From NCBI GenBank assembly GCA_001898935.1, contig MKVT01000020.1:304737-368736 (forward strand): a stretch of DNA of 64,000 nucleotides, given 5' to 3'. Below the pieces are notes generated by a model that saw only the letters and a list, made by a program, of their open reading frames with translations, was not told where the DNA came from and searched no databases. Position 1 is the stretch's first letter. The number at the start of each line of letters is the position of its first letter. The DNA comes from Paludibacter sp. 47-17 (lineage in GTDB: Bacteria > Bacteroidota > Bacteroidia > Bacteroidales > Paludibacteraceae). Position numbers and translations under genes: made by a program. Below are positions 36,564-44,211 of this stretch, piece after piece.

Positions 36564-36977
36564 TCAATAGCGCTTAGCGAGCTCGAAATCGAGATCGGCC
36601 AGGGTTTTGTTGATAAATACTTCCATGAATTCCTGCCGCACTTTAATCCAGGTCGAATGCATGATACAGGGATTTTCGCACGAACACTCCTCAAATCCGA
36701 GCACGCAACCGGTATAGGTATCCATTCCCTCCACGGCATCGATCACATCCGAGAGCCTGATTTCGGAAGGTTGCATTTTAAAGCTATAACCGCCATCGCG
36801 GCCCTGGACACTATATATGAAACCTTGCTTGCTAAGGGTGGTCATCAGCCGGCGCAGGTATTTATCGGAAATTTTAAGCTTTTCGACCAACGACTTAGCC
36901 GAATAGAGCCTGGTGGGTTCCTTAGCCATGTAGGTAAGAATCCGGAGCGCATATTCGGAGGTATTGGTAAGCTTCAT
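36564..36977 (-). CDS. nsrR: Rrf2 family regulator, NsrR-like
   Basis: The 137-residue winged-helix regulator has the Rrf2 N terminus MKLTNTSEYALRILTYMA, recognition region LKISDKYLRRLMTTLSKQGFI and wing SVQGRDGGYSF. The cysteines Cys91, Cys98, Cys100 and Cys104 (CVLGFEECSCENPC) form an Fe-S-binding cluster like that of NsrR. The location beside the NO reductase makes NO sensing through the cluster the best reading; IscR-like iron-sulfur sensing is less likely from context. A -7 TATTTTTG lies at 37018-37011. norZ follows after 63 nt. Confidence 0.87.
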   Translation of the reverse strand: MKLTNTSEYALRILTYMAKEPTRLYSAKSLVEKLKISDKYLRRLMTTLSKQGFIYSVQGRDGGYSFKMQPSEIRLSDVIDAVEGMDTYTGCVLGFEECSCENPCIMHSTWIKVRQEFMEVFINKTLADLDFELAKRY

Positions 36978-37027
36978 TTAATATTCTATTTTAAAGTGGT
37001 AATTCGACTGCAAAAATAAAGAAATAT

Positions 37028-37041
37028 TTGATATTAATCAC
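37028..37041. promoter_or_regulatory. FNR/DNR-type palindrome in the nsrR-nrfH divergent region
   Basis: TTGAT-ATTA-ATCAC differs from the FNR-family consensus TTGAT-N4-ATCAA at only the last base. Its centre is about 60 bp upstream of the predicted nrfH transcription start, the usual class I activation position, and it overlaps the -33 region of nsrR. Confidence 0.55.
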
Positions 37042-37058
37042 ATTTGATTAAAAAAAAG

Positions 37059-37087
37059 TTGTACTTCCGATAATTTTCCTATATTTG
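37059..37087 (+). promoter_or_regulatory. -33/-7 promoter of nrfHA
   Basis: TTG (37059-37061), an 18-bp spacer and TATATTTG (37080-37087) lie 51 nt before the nrfH ATG. Confidence 0.75.
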
Positions 37088-37138
37088 CCGAGCTGATATC
37101 GAGAACACAATCTTGTCTTGACCATAAAAACTGATCCG

Positions 37139-37726
37139 ATGAGAAACCAACCAAAATTCTTCTCTCTGCCACGGCGCTTCATCGCTCCGGTGGTTATTTT
37201 CGGAGGATTAATCGCCGGCCTTGGTGTATATATTATCTATATGTCGAAGGCGCATGTATACCTGGGCGATGATCCTGCTGCCTGTGTCAACTGCCATATC
37301 ATGACTCCTTATTATCAGACCTGGTTTCACAATTCGCATGCGAAATGGACTACCTGCAACGACTGTCATGTGCCACAGAACAATGTCATCAGTAAATATT
37401 ATTTCAAAGCGATGGACGGTCTGCTTCATTCGGCGGTATTCACCCTGCGGGCCGAACCGCTGGCTATACGTGCCCGCAAGGCGAGTTCCAACGTGGTGAT
37501 GGAAAACTGCATTCGTTGTCATACGCAGTTGAACAAGGAGTTCGTTAAAACGGGAATGATCTCGTTTACCGAGGCCCGCGAAGGTAAAGGTAAAGCTTGC
37601 TGGGACTGTCATTCGACGGTTGCTCATGGTAAGCAAAGCAGTATTGCTTCTACTCCGAATGCCATTGTCACCCCTTTACCCGAATCGCCGATTCCGCAAT
37701 GGTTGAAAAAGGCGATGAAAGACTGA
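37139..37726 (+). CDS. nrfH: Cytochrome c nitrite reductase, quinol-oxidising subunit
   Basis: NrfH passes electrons from membrane quinol to NrfA. The protein has 195 residues from the ATG at 37139; a TTG seven codons upstream is less likely. It has one N-terminal anchor helix (VVIFGGLIAGLGVYIIYM) and four heme c motifs: CVNCH, CNDCH, CIRCH and CWDCH. The CVNCHIM arrangement, with a methionine two residues after the first motif, is typical of NrfH. It lies 77 nt upstream of nrfA. Confidence 0.95.
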   Translation: MRNQPKFFSLPRRFIAPVVIFGGLIAGLGVYIIYMSKAHVYLGDDPAACVNCHIMTPYYQTWFHNSHAKWTTCNDCHVPQNNVISKYYFKAMDGLLHSAVFTLRAEPLAIRARKASSNVVMENCIRCHTQLNKEFVKTGMISFTEAREGKGKACWDCHSTVAHGKQSSIASTPNAIVTPLPESPIPQWLKKAMKD

Positions 37727-37803
37727 CGGAAAAGTATCCATGATGGTTTGAAACAGTCTTAGCCCACTAATAATTAATAATTTACAATTTACAATTCAAT
37801 ACT

Positions 37804-39312
37804 ATGTTACACAAATTATCCGACTTTATCAGCCGTAAACCAGTATGGGGATGGGTTATCTTCTTTTCCGTCATGGTCATTGTATTTCTGGTAGGAATGT
37901 TGGCCGCATCGATTACCGAGCGTCGTGCCGAGATTGCCAGTGTGTTTAACAATCGGAAAGTAGAAATTAACGAGTTAGAAGCCCGCAGCGATATCTGGGG
38001 AGTAAATTATCCGCGCGAATACGAAACCTGGAAAAAAACGGCCGACATGGATTTCAAGAGCAAACACATGGGGAACACCGAGGAGGATGTACTCGAAGCG
38101 CGTCCCGAAATGGTGGTGATGTGGGCTGGATATGCATTTGCCATGGATTACAAAGCGCCCCGCGGGCATATGCATGCCCTGACCGATGTGCGCAACACGC
38201 TGCGTACCGGATCGCCTTTCACCGAAGAGGAAAATATGCAACCGGGTACCTGCTGGAGCTGTAAGAGCCCCGATGTTCCCCGCATGATGCATGAAGTGGG
38301 AATAGCCGAATTCTATAAAGGCAAATGGTCGTCGCTGGGTCACGAAATCGTGAATCCGATTGGTTGTGCCGATTGCCACGATCATACAACCATGAATCTC
38401 AACATCAGTCGTCCCGGTTTGATTGAAGCGTTCGAGCGTCGGGGTAAAAAAGTAACCGACGCTACTGCACAGGAAATGCGCTCGCTGGCTTGCGCACAAT
38501 GTCATGTGGAGTACTATTTCAAGGGCGACGGCAAATACCTTACTTTTCCCTGGGATAAAGGTACTACCGTGGAACAGATTGAAGCTTATTTCGACGAAGT
38601 GGGCCATGTGGATTGGGTTCATAAACTGAGTCGTGCTCCTATGTTGAAAGCGCAGCACCCTGATTATGAAATTTTCCTGATGGGACCTCATGCTCAACGC
38701 GGGCTTTCGTGCGCCGATTGCCATATGCCTTACAAAGTGGAGGGTGGTATCAAGTACAGCGATCACCAGATCTCGAGTCCTTTGCGTAATATTGCCAATA
38801 CCTGCCAGACCTGTCACCGCGATACGGAGGATAATCTGCGCAACTATGTGTACGAATATCAGGATAAAGCTCTGGAAATCCGCGACCGGGTAGAACAGGA
38901 AATTACAAAAGCTCACGTATATGCGAAAAATGCCTGGGACCATGGAGCTACCGAGGCCCAGATGAAAGAAGCCCTCAACCTGATTCGCCAGGCGCAGTGG
39001 CGTTGGGATTTCGTGGTAGCTAGCCATGGCGCTACTTTCCACGCTCCGGTTGAATCGCAACGGATCCTGGCCCATAGTCTCGATAAAGCGCATCAGGCCA
39101 ACCAGGCCCTGCAATCGGTATTGTTTGCCTTGAATGTGAATCCGGCCGGCATTAAAATGCCCGACATTACCACGAAAGCGAAAGCACAGGAGTATATTGG
39201 TCTGGATATGAAAACCTTGGGCGAAAAGAAGGAGAAATTCATCAACGAGGTGATTCCGCAGTGGATTAAAAATGCGGAGGAAAGAGGGAAACTAACGTCG
39301 CAAAAATTATAA
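37804..39312 (+). CDS. nrfA: Ammonia-forming cytochrome c nitrite reductase
   Basis: NrfA reduces nitrite to ammonium with six electrons in the periplasm. The 502-residue pentaheme protein has the lysine-ligated active-site heme CWSCK (150-154) and four CxxCH hemes (188-192, 230-234, 303-307 and 334-338). The N terminus is a single uncleaved or signal-anchor helix (about 14-36). The stretch GPHAQRGLSCADCHMPY matches the family. It can also reduce NO. Heme attachment needs the ResB/CcsA genes that follow directly. Confidence 0.97.
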   Translation: MLHKLSDFISRKPVWGWVIFFSVMVIVFLVGMLAASITERRAEIASVFNNRKVEINELEARSDIWGVNYPREYETWKKTADMDFKSKHMGNTEEDVLEARPEMVVMWAGYAFAMDYKAPRGHMHALTDVRNTLRTGSPFTEEENMQPGTCWSCKSPDVPRMMHEVGIAEFYKGKWSSLGHEIVNPIGCADCHDHTTMNLNISRPGLIEAFERRGKKVTDATAQEMRSLACAQCHVEYYFKGDGKYLTFPWDKGTTVEQIEAYFDEVGHVDWVHKLSRAPMLKAQHPDYEIFLMGPHAQRGLSCADCHMPYKVEGGIKYSDHQISSPLRNIANTCQTCHRDTEDNLRNYVYEYQDKALEIRDRVEQEITKAHVYAKNAWDHGATEAQMKEALNLIRQAQWRWDFVVASHGATFHAPVESQRILAHSLDKAHQANQALQSVLFALNVNPAGIKMPDITTKAKAQEYIGLDMKTLGEKKEKFINEVIPQWIKNAEERGKLTSQKL

Positions 39313-39349
39313 AAAAGCGCCAGCCATCGGTAATGGGAGGTGAAATAGC

Positions 39350-40612
39350 ATGGATGAAAATGTAAAACGCGCCTGGTGGCAGGCACCATGGGGATATAAG
39401 GAAAGCATCGCCGTAGTGGGCGGGCTGTCCGCAGTTGGACTGATGTTGCAGCTTACCATCGGGAATTTTGATTTCGGATTGCTGCAGTATCCGGTCGGAT
39501 TGGTGGCCATTCTGTTGGTGACCGGGTTGACGGGAATCATGATCTGGCGCCACCGGTCGCCTTTTTTCCTGTGGTTTTCCGGGCTGCCGCTCAGTGTTTC
39601 GGTAATCGGCGGAGTACTGTTTTTTGCCACGATTATGGGGTTGGTGCCCCAGCATGCCGATGGACACGAGCATGCACATTCGCCGCTGGGCTTCGATACG
39701 GTAACCCGTTCGTGGCCGTTCGTATTGCTATACATGCTGTTGGTTGTCAATCTGAGTATGGTTACGGCGCGGCGGTTGCTCAATTTCAACTGGCGCGATT
39801 ACGCGTTTTACCTTAATCATTTCGGATTACTGCTGTTGCTGGTTGCCGCAGGTATCGGTGCGGCCGATTTGCGCCGCTATGTGATGCATGTGCAGGAAGA
39901 TGCCACCGAATGGCGCGTATTCAGCGATAGCGGCGATATGCTCGAATTGCCGGTAGCAATCCACCTGAAGGATTTTTACATGGAAGAGTATATTCCCAAA
40001 CTGGCCATTGTGGATAAAAGTACCGGCGAATCGTATCCGGCGGGTAATCCGAAGATGTGGCAGATTGATACTGTAAAAACGGCCGGCGCTATTGCGGATT
40101 GGCAGATTGAAGTGTTGGACTATATCCATGAGGCGGTTCGTGCGAGCGACAGTACGTATCGTCAGGTGCCGATGCCGGGTTCGTGTCCGGCTGTCCGGGT
40201 GCGCGTAACGAATGCTGCCACCGGTTTCGACCGCACGGGGTGGATATGTGGAGGTAATTTTGCACAGTTGTACATGACAATGGAGCTCGACGGGCAGTTG
40301 AGTATGGTGATGACCCGGCCGGAACCGAAGTTGTACCGTTCGGATGTGGTGGTGTATACGCAGTCGGAAAAGGCCATCCCGGCATCGATTGAAGTGAACA
40401 AACCCTTGAAGGTTGATAACTGGTATATTTATCAGTACAGCTACGATTCGGATTTGGGTAAGGCTTCGGCGACGAGTAGTTTCGAATTGGTGTACGATCC
40501 GTGGCTTACCTGGGTTTATGTTGGCTTGTGGATGTTTATTGCCGGTTCGGTGTTGTTGATTTGGGAAGGGAATAAAAAGTCAAAATTGAAAAAGAATGAT
40601 CACCTGGGATAA
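39350..40612 (+). CDS. ccsB: ResB-like cytochrome c biogenesis protein
   Basis: ResB/CcsB forms the heme-handling complex with CcsA for system II cytochrome c maturation. The 420-residue protein has four membrane helices (near 20-45, 50-70, 75-95 and 395-415) and a large periplasmic domain, and belongs to the ResB-like group by topology and neighbour. The start is preceded by GGGAGGTG (39335-39342), an uncommonly strong Shine-Dalgarno sequence for this phylum. It overlaps ccsA by 17 nt. Confidence 0.83.
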   Translation: MDENVKRAWWQAPWGYKESIAVVGGLSAVGLMLQLTIGNFDFGLLQYPVGLVAILLVTGLTGIMIWRHRSPFFLWFSGLPLSVSVIGGVLFFATIMGLVPQHADGHEHAHSPLGFDTVTRSWPFVLLYMLLVVNLSMVTARRLLNFNWRDYAFYLNHFGLLLLLVAAGIGAADLRRYVMHVQEDATEWRVFSDSGDMLELPVAIHLKDFYMEEYIPKLAIVDKSTGESYPAGNPKMWQIDTVKTAGAIADWQIEVLDYIHEAVRASDSTYRQVPMPGSCPAVRVRVTNAATGFDRTGWICGGNFAQLYMTMELDGQLSMVMTRPEPKLYRSDVVVYTQSEKAIPASIEVNKPLKVDNWYIYQYSYDSDLGKASATSSFELVYDPWLTWVYVGLWMFIAGSVLLIWEGNKKSKLKKNDHLG

Positions 40613-41441
40613 TTTTATCTATTTTGCTGCGCCCACCGTAGCGTTGTGGGCATTGGCCATTGGGATGTTGTACCGTAAGAATATACCGGCAGGTACGGCA
40701 AAGCCCGGCATGCGGTACCAGCCTGAAAGCGCCGGGTTGCGTCCCGTGTATGGCAGTGTGGTGCTAGCCTTGGCCGGAATTATCCTGTTCGCCACATTCA
40801 TCCTGCTGATGTGGATGAGTCTCGACCGGCCCCCGATGCGAACCATGGGTGAAACCCGTTTGTGGTATACCTTTTTCTTGTCGGCCATAGGGCTGGTGAT
40901 GTACCTGAAATGGCGCCATCACTGGATCCTGAGTTTTAGCCTCGTGGTTGCATCGGTTTTTATCCTGATCAATATCACCAGGCCTGAGATTCATTCAAAA
41001 GACCTGATGCCGGCGCTCCAGAGCATCTGGTTTGTTCCCCATGTGATAGCCTACATTCTGTCGTACGCGTTTATGAGCGCTGCCACCATTGCCGCCATCC
41101 TATTGTTGTATCGCAAGGACTATACGGATCGTTCGCTCGTAGCGCTTACCGACAACGTAATCTATATCGGCTTTGGCTTGTTGATGGTAGGCTTACTGAT
41201 CGGAGCGGTTTGGGCAAAAGAAGCCTGGGGCCATTACTGGAGCTGGGATCCGAAGGAAACCTGGGCCTTTATCACTGCTGCCGGATACCTGATGTATATT
41301 CATATCCGGCTTCGCGAGCATAAAATCCGTACATTCACCCTTTGGCTGGTAATATTCTCGTTTGTGTTGCTGATGATTACCTGGAAAGGGGTGAATTATT
41401 TGCCGGCTGCACAAGGAAGTGTGCATGTTTATGGCAATTAG
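40596..41441 (+). CDS. ccsA: Cytochrome c biogenesis protein CcsA/ResC
   Basis: The 281-residue polytopic protein has about eight helices and carries the tryptophan-rich heme-binding loop WGHYWSWDPKETWAFITAAGYLMYIHIRL, diagnostic of CcsA. Conserved histidines flank it (FVPHVIAYILSYAFM and YLPAAQGSVHVYG). It presents heme for attachment to apocytochromes such as NrfH and NrfA. It is translationally coupled to the ResB gene and is the last gene of the nrf operon. Confidence 0.94.
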   Translation: MITWDNFIYFAAPTVALWALAIGMLYRKNIPAGTAKPGMRYQPESAGLRPVYGSVVLALAGIILFATFILLMWMSLDRPPMRTMGETRLWYTFFLSAIGLVMYLKWRHHWILSFSLVVASVFILINITRPEIHSKDLMPALQSIWFVPHVIAYILSYAFMSAATIAAILLLYRKDYTDRSLVALTDNVIYIGFGLLMVGLLIGAVWAKEAWGHYWSWDPKETWAFITAAGYLMYIHIRLREHKIRTFTLWLVIFSFVLLMITWKGVNYLPAAQGSVHVYGN

Positions 41442-41460
41442 CAAGGGCAGCATCCCGGTG

Positions 41461-42009
41461 TTAAGCCTCTAAATACAGTTCGGCTAACTGATTAATCTTC
41501 AATATCGCACTCTCACGGTTAAAGGCCTTGTCGTAACCGGCTTCAATTTCGGCAAACTGTTGTGCCAGTTCCTGCTGATCGTTGTCGCTGAATGCCTGAT
41601 CAGCCATTTTGAACAGCACATTGTTTTCTTTCGAAATATGGTTCTGAAGCAAATAAGCATAACCCATCAGATGCTCGTAGATTTCAAACAGACCGTCTTT
41701 GTTGCCCGTCCGGTATTTTTCGATTCCCGCTACCATGCCTGCTACATGTTTTCGTCCCTGTACGTGCTCGTTCAGCATTACTGCCACCGGTCCGTGTTCG
41801 GGATGATAACCGTATACGCCCATTCGCGGAAATAATAAATCTTCTTCTTTTGCATGATGAAGTCCGTCGGCAAAATTGCGGATTAAGTCTATCACCAGCT
41901 CGAAATGAGCGATTTCTTTCGATTGTTCCTCGGCCATCGTTACCATGATGTCGGTAAGACGAAGAATATGTACATGGTCGTCGATGAGGTTTTGTGTTGC
42001 TGTCGTCAT
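41461..42009 (-). CDS. Hemerythrin-domain diiron protein
   Basis: The 182-residue four-helix bundle carries hemerythrin-type metal ligands: the DDHVHILRL helix, FADGLHHAKEEDLLFPRM, LNEHVQGRKH and LLQNHISKENNVLF. It lacks the ScdA N-terminal domain, so it is not a full Ric/YtfE protein. Family members bind O2 or NO, or repair Fe-S centres after NO damage. Its promoter shares an operator with norZ, which supports a role in the NO response. Confidence 0.87.
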   Translation of the reverse strand: MTTATQNLIDDHVHILRLTDIMVTMAEEQSKEIAHFELVIDLIRNFADGLHHAKEEDLLFPRMGVYGYHPEHGPVAVMLNEHVQGRKHVAGMVAGIEKYRTGNKDGLFEIYEHLMGYAYLLQNHISKENNVLFKMADQAFSDNDQQELAQQFAEIEAGYDKAFNRESAILKINQLAELYLEA

Positions 42010-42025
42010 ATCTGTTGAATATTTG

Positions 42026-42057
42026 AATTAAATGCTACAAATATATAGCATTTAATT
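42026..42057. promoter_or_regulatory. Perfect 12-8-12 operator enclosing the hemerythrin -7 box
   Basis: AATTAAATGCTA (42026-42037) and TAGCATTTAATT (42046-42057) are exact complements separated by eight bases, and those eight bases read TATATTTG on the minus strand, the -7 promoter box. A dimer bound here would block RNA polymerase directly. The left arm recurs upstream of norZ with one change. Confidence 0.8.
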
Positions 42058-42069
42058 TTCATGACAAAA
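42038..42069 (-). promoter_or_regulatory. -33/-7 promoter of the hemerythrin gene
   Basis: TTTG (42069-42066), a 20-bp spacer and TATATTTG (42045-42038) on the minus strand, 29 nt before the ATG at 42009. Confidence 0.8.
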
Positions 42070-42102
42070 TTTATCCCTGATGCGTTGTGTGCAGAATGAA
42101 AA

Positions 42103-43056
42103 TCAGAGGTAGCGATAGGCGGCTTTCCGGAGTTTATCCATCACGGCAAGTCCCACTCCTTCTTCAGGAACAGGCTGTGCCACAATATATTCGACCTCCG
42201 AATCCTCCAGCCGGTGGATAGCTGCGAATAAATTTACCGCGCAGGCTTTCAGGTCGCCTTTTTCGCTGAGGATTTCAACATGAGCATAGCCTGCGGTATC
42301 GTGTCCCTTAAAGCTAAGTAAACCAACCCGCGAACGATCGGCGGGTGGAGGAACGGAAGTACCGAGGATATACAGTGGTTTTCCGGGGCTGTAATGCGAT
42401 TTCAACATTCCCGGGCTCACAATATTCGTTTTTTCTTCTTCGGGAAGAGCATAATAGGGTACAAGTGTTTCGATATCTTCGCGTGTAATAACTCCGTGAC
42501 GAAGAATTTCGAATCCTTTTTTGTTGAGCGCTATAATGGTTGATTCGATTCCGACATCGGCCGGTCCGCCATCGAGAATGAAATCGGCATCGGGCAATTG
42601 CTTTGCGACATGGCGCGCCAGGGTGGGGCTTAGTTGTCCGAACTTGTTGGCGCTGGGAGCGGCAATGGGGCAGCCTGCACGACGTATGAGTTCGCGTGCT
42701 ACCGGGTTGGCAGGCATTCGGATGCCCACGGTTCCAAGTCCCGATGTCACGATATCGGGCACTATTTCGCTTTTGGGAAGAATAATAGTCAGGGGGCCCG
42801 GCCAGAACCGGTCGGCCAGCAATTGTACCCGCTCGTCGGAGGTGGTGGTGAGCTGTCGGATGGCTTCGATATCGGCAATATGAACGATGAGCGGATCGAA
42901 AGAAGGACGTTCTTTCAATTCGTAAATTCGGGCCACAGCCATTGCATTCAGGGCATTAGCGCCCAATCCGTATACAGTTTCGGTAGGGAAGGCCACTACT
43001 TTACCGTCGCGTATCAGTTGAGCGGCTATTTCAATCTCCTTATTGGTGGATGTCAT
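42103..43056 (-). CDS. sua5: L-threonylcarbamoyladenylate synthase
   Basis: The enzyme makes threonylcarbamoyl-AMP for tRNA t6A37. The 317-residue two-domain protein has the YrdC/TsaC domain (1-205), with PTETVYGLGANA, the KERPSFDPLIVHI loop, PGPLTIIL, RMPANPVARELIRRAGCPIAAPSAN and STIIAL. A C-terminal Sua5 domain follows (SPGMLKSHYSPGKPLYIL onward). The length places it in the Sua5 rather than the short TsaC class. It stands alone. Confidence 0.95.
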   Translation of the reverse strand: MTSTNKEIEIAAQLIRDGKVVAFPTETVYGLGANALNAMAVARIYELKERPSFDPLIVHIADIEAIRQLTTTSDERVQLLADRFWPGPLTIILPKSEIVPDIVTSGLGTVGIRMPANPVARELIRRAGCPIAAPSANKFGQLSPTLARHVAKQLPDADFILDGGPADVGIESTIIALNKKGFEILRHGVITREDIETLVPYYALPEEEKTNIVSPGMLKSHYSPGKPLYILGTSVPPPADRSRVGLLSFKGHDTAGYAHVEILSEKGDLKACAVNLFAAIHRLEDSEVEYIVAQPVPEEGVGLAVMDKLRKAAYRYL

Positions 43057-43122
43057 TTTCTATTCGCAGTTAAATCGGCTGCAAAGGTACTTAATTTCTT
43101 CGAAAAAGCGGGTAGGGCTTTA

Positions 43123-44208
43123 TCAACCCACCGGAGCATTGAGAAGGATAGTGACGGTTGTACCTTTATGGAGTTCGCTTTCGATCGACAGTTCGCCGCC
43201 ATACATTTCCACGATCATTTTAGCGATGCTCAATCCCATGCCGGAGCCTTGCTGTTCGTAGAGCGTACGATTGAACTGTACATACGCCCCGATTTTATGC
43301 AGTTCTTCGGCTGTCATTCCCTGTCCCTGGTCCTCGATAATCAAGCGGAAGCGTTTTTCGTACGGCCCACATTTCACTCTCACCTTACTTCCCGGGAGCG
43401 AGAACTTGAAGGCATTATGGATGAGCTCTTCCAGGATTTTTGAGAATTCCTTGAATCCGATCGAAACATCGCAGGGCTCCACGTCAATTTCGGAATCGTT
43501 CATCCGTTTGTGCTTGTGAGCGATATTCATCAGGATGCTCTGGCACAAATCGCCCGGATTTTCGAGGGGTTCGGAGCTGGCGAAATTATCGTGCCGTATA
43601 ACCAGCTCCGAATACAGCAGGTAGTTTTGAATGAGGCGGTACAGGCGCATGCCGCTATCGTAGATATTAGCGCCAAAATCGGCTATTTCTTCTTTCGATA
43701 AGGACTCGGGGTAATCTTTTAAAATCTGCCCGATACCAATGATGCCATTCAGGGGGGTGTTGAGCTCGTGGGGTAAATATTTTATGAGTTGCAGCCGCAA
43801 TTCCTGCAGATCGGATTGACGTTTTTCGGAGAGGAAATCGGCTTTTTGCAGACGGATCTGGATGGTGTCCAGCAGCTCCTGGCGGGTAAAGGGTTTGATC
43901 AGGTAGTCGTCGGCGCCCATATTCATTCCGGTACGAATATCGTCGTGTTCGGCCATGGCCGTAACCAGGATCACCGGAATCAAGCGGGTTTCCTGATTCT
44001 CGCGCAGGGCGGTCAGTAACTCATATCCGTCCATTTCGGGCATCATTACATCGCTCACGATAAGATCGGGCAGCTTTTCGGTAGCCAGTTGCAAGCCGGT
44101 GAGTCCATTTTCGGCGGTTAATACTTCAAAGCCTTCAAATATAAGAATTTCCGCCAGGTCGTTGCGGATGGTCGATTCATCTTCTATGATTAAAAGGGTA
44201 TGCTTCAT
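43123..44208 (-). CDS. Receiver-histidine kinase hybrid
   Basis: The 361-residue protein has an N-terminal receiver domain (phospho-acceptor Asp53 in IVSDVMMPEMDGYELL, Lys in DDYLIKPFT), HisKA (YLPHELNTPLNGIIGIG) and HATPase (LIHNAFKFSLPGSKV, IEDQGQGMT, GSGMGLSIAKMIVEMYGG). No membrane segment is present, so it is cytosolic and probably takes phosphate from, or acts with, the kinase encoded 3 nt upstream. The output is unknown because no DNA-binding partner adjoins. Confidence 0.87.
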   Translation of the reverse strand: MKHTLLIIEDESTIRNDLAEILIFEGFEVLTAENGLTGLQLATEKLPDLIVSDVMMPEMDGYELLTALRENQETRLIPVILVTAMAEHDDIRTGMNMGADDYLIKPFTRQELLDTIQIRLQKADFLSEKRQSDLQELRLQLIKYLPHELNTPLNGIIGIGQILKDYPESLSKEEIADFGANIYDSGMRLYRLIQNYLLYSELVIRHDNFASSEPLENPGDLCQSILMNIAHKHKRMNDSEIDVEPCDVSIGFKEFSKILEELIHNAFKFSLPGSKVRVKCGPYEKRFRLIIEDQGQGMTAEELHKIGAYVQFNRTLYEQQGSGMGLSIAKMIVEMYGGELSIESELHKGTTVTILLNAPVG

Positions 44209-44211
44209 CGT

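Noticed and set aside
36548..36568. ATTGAT-N9-ATCAAT inverted repeat near the nsrR stop as an FNR site for norZ
   Set aside because: The 9-nt spacer is not that of Crp/Fnr sites (4 nt), and half of it is nsrR coding sequence; the neighbouring ATGCTA-N8-TAGTAT element is a better candidate.
37771..37803. Short AATTTACAATTTACAATT repeats before nrfA, considered as a CRISPR or phase-variable tract
   Set aside because: Only two or three copies of an AT-rich unit, as is common in gaps of this phylum; no spacers or invertible structure.
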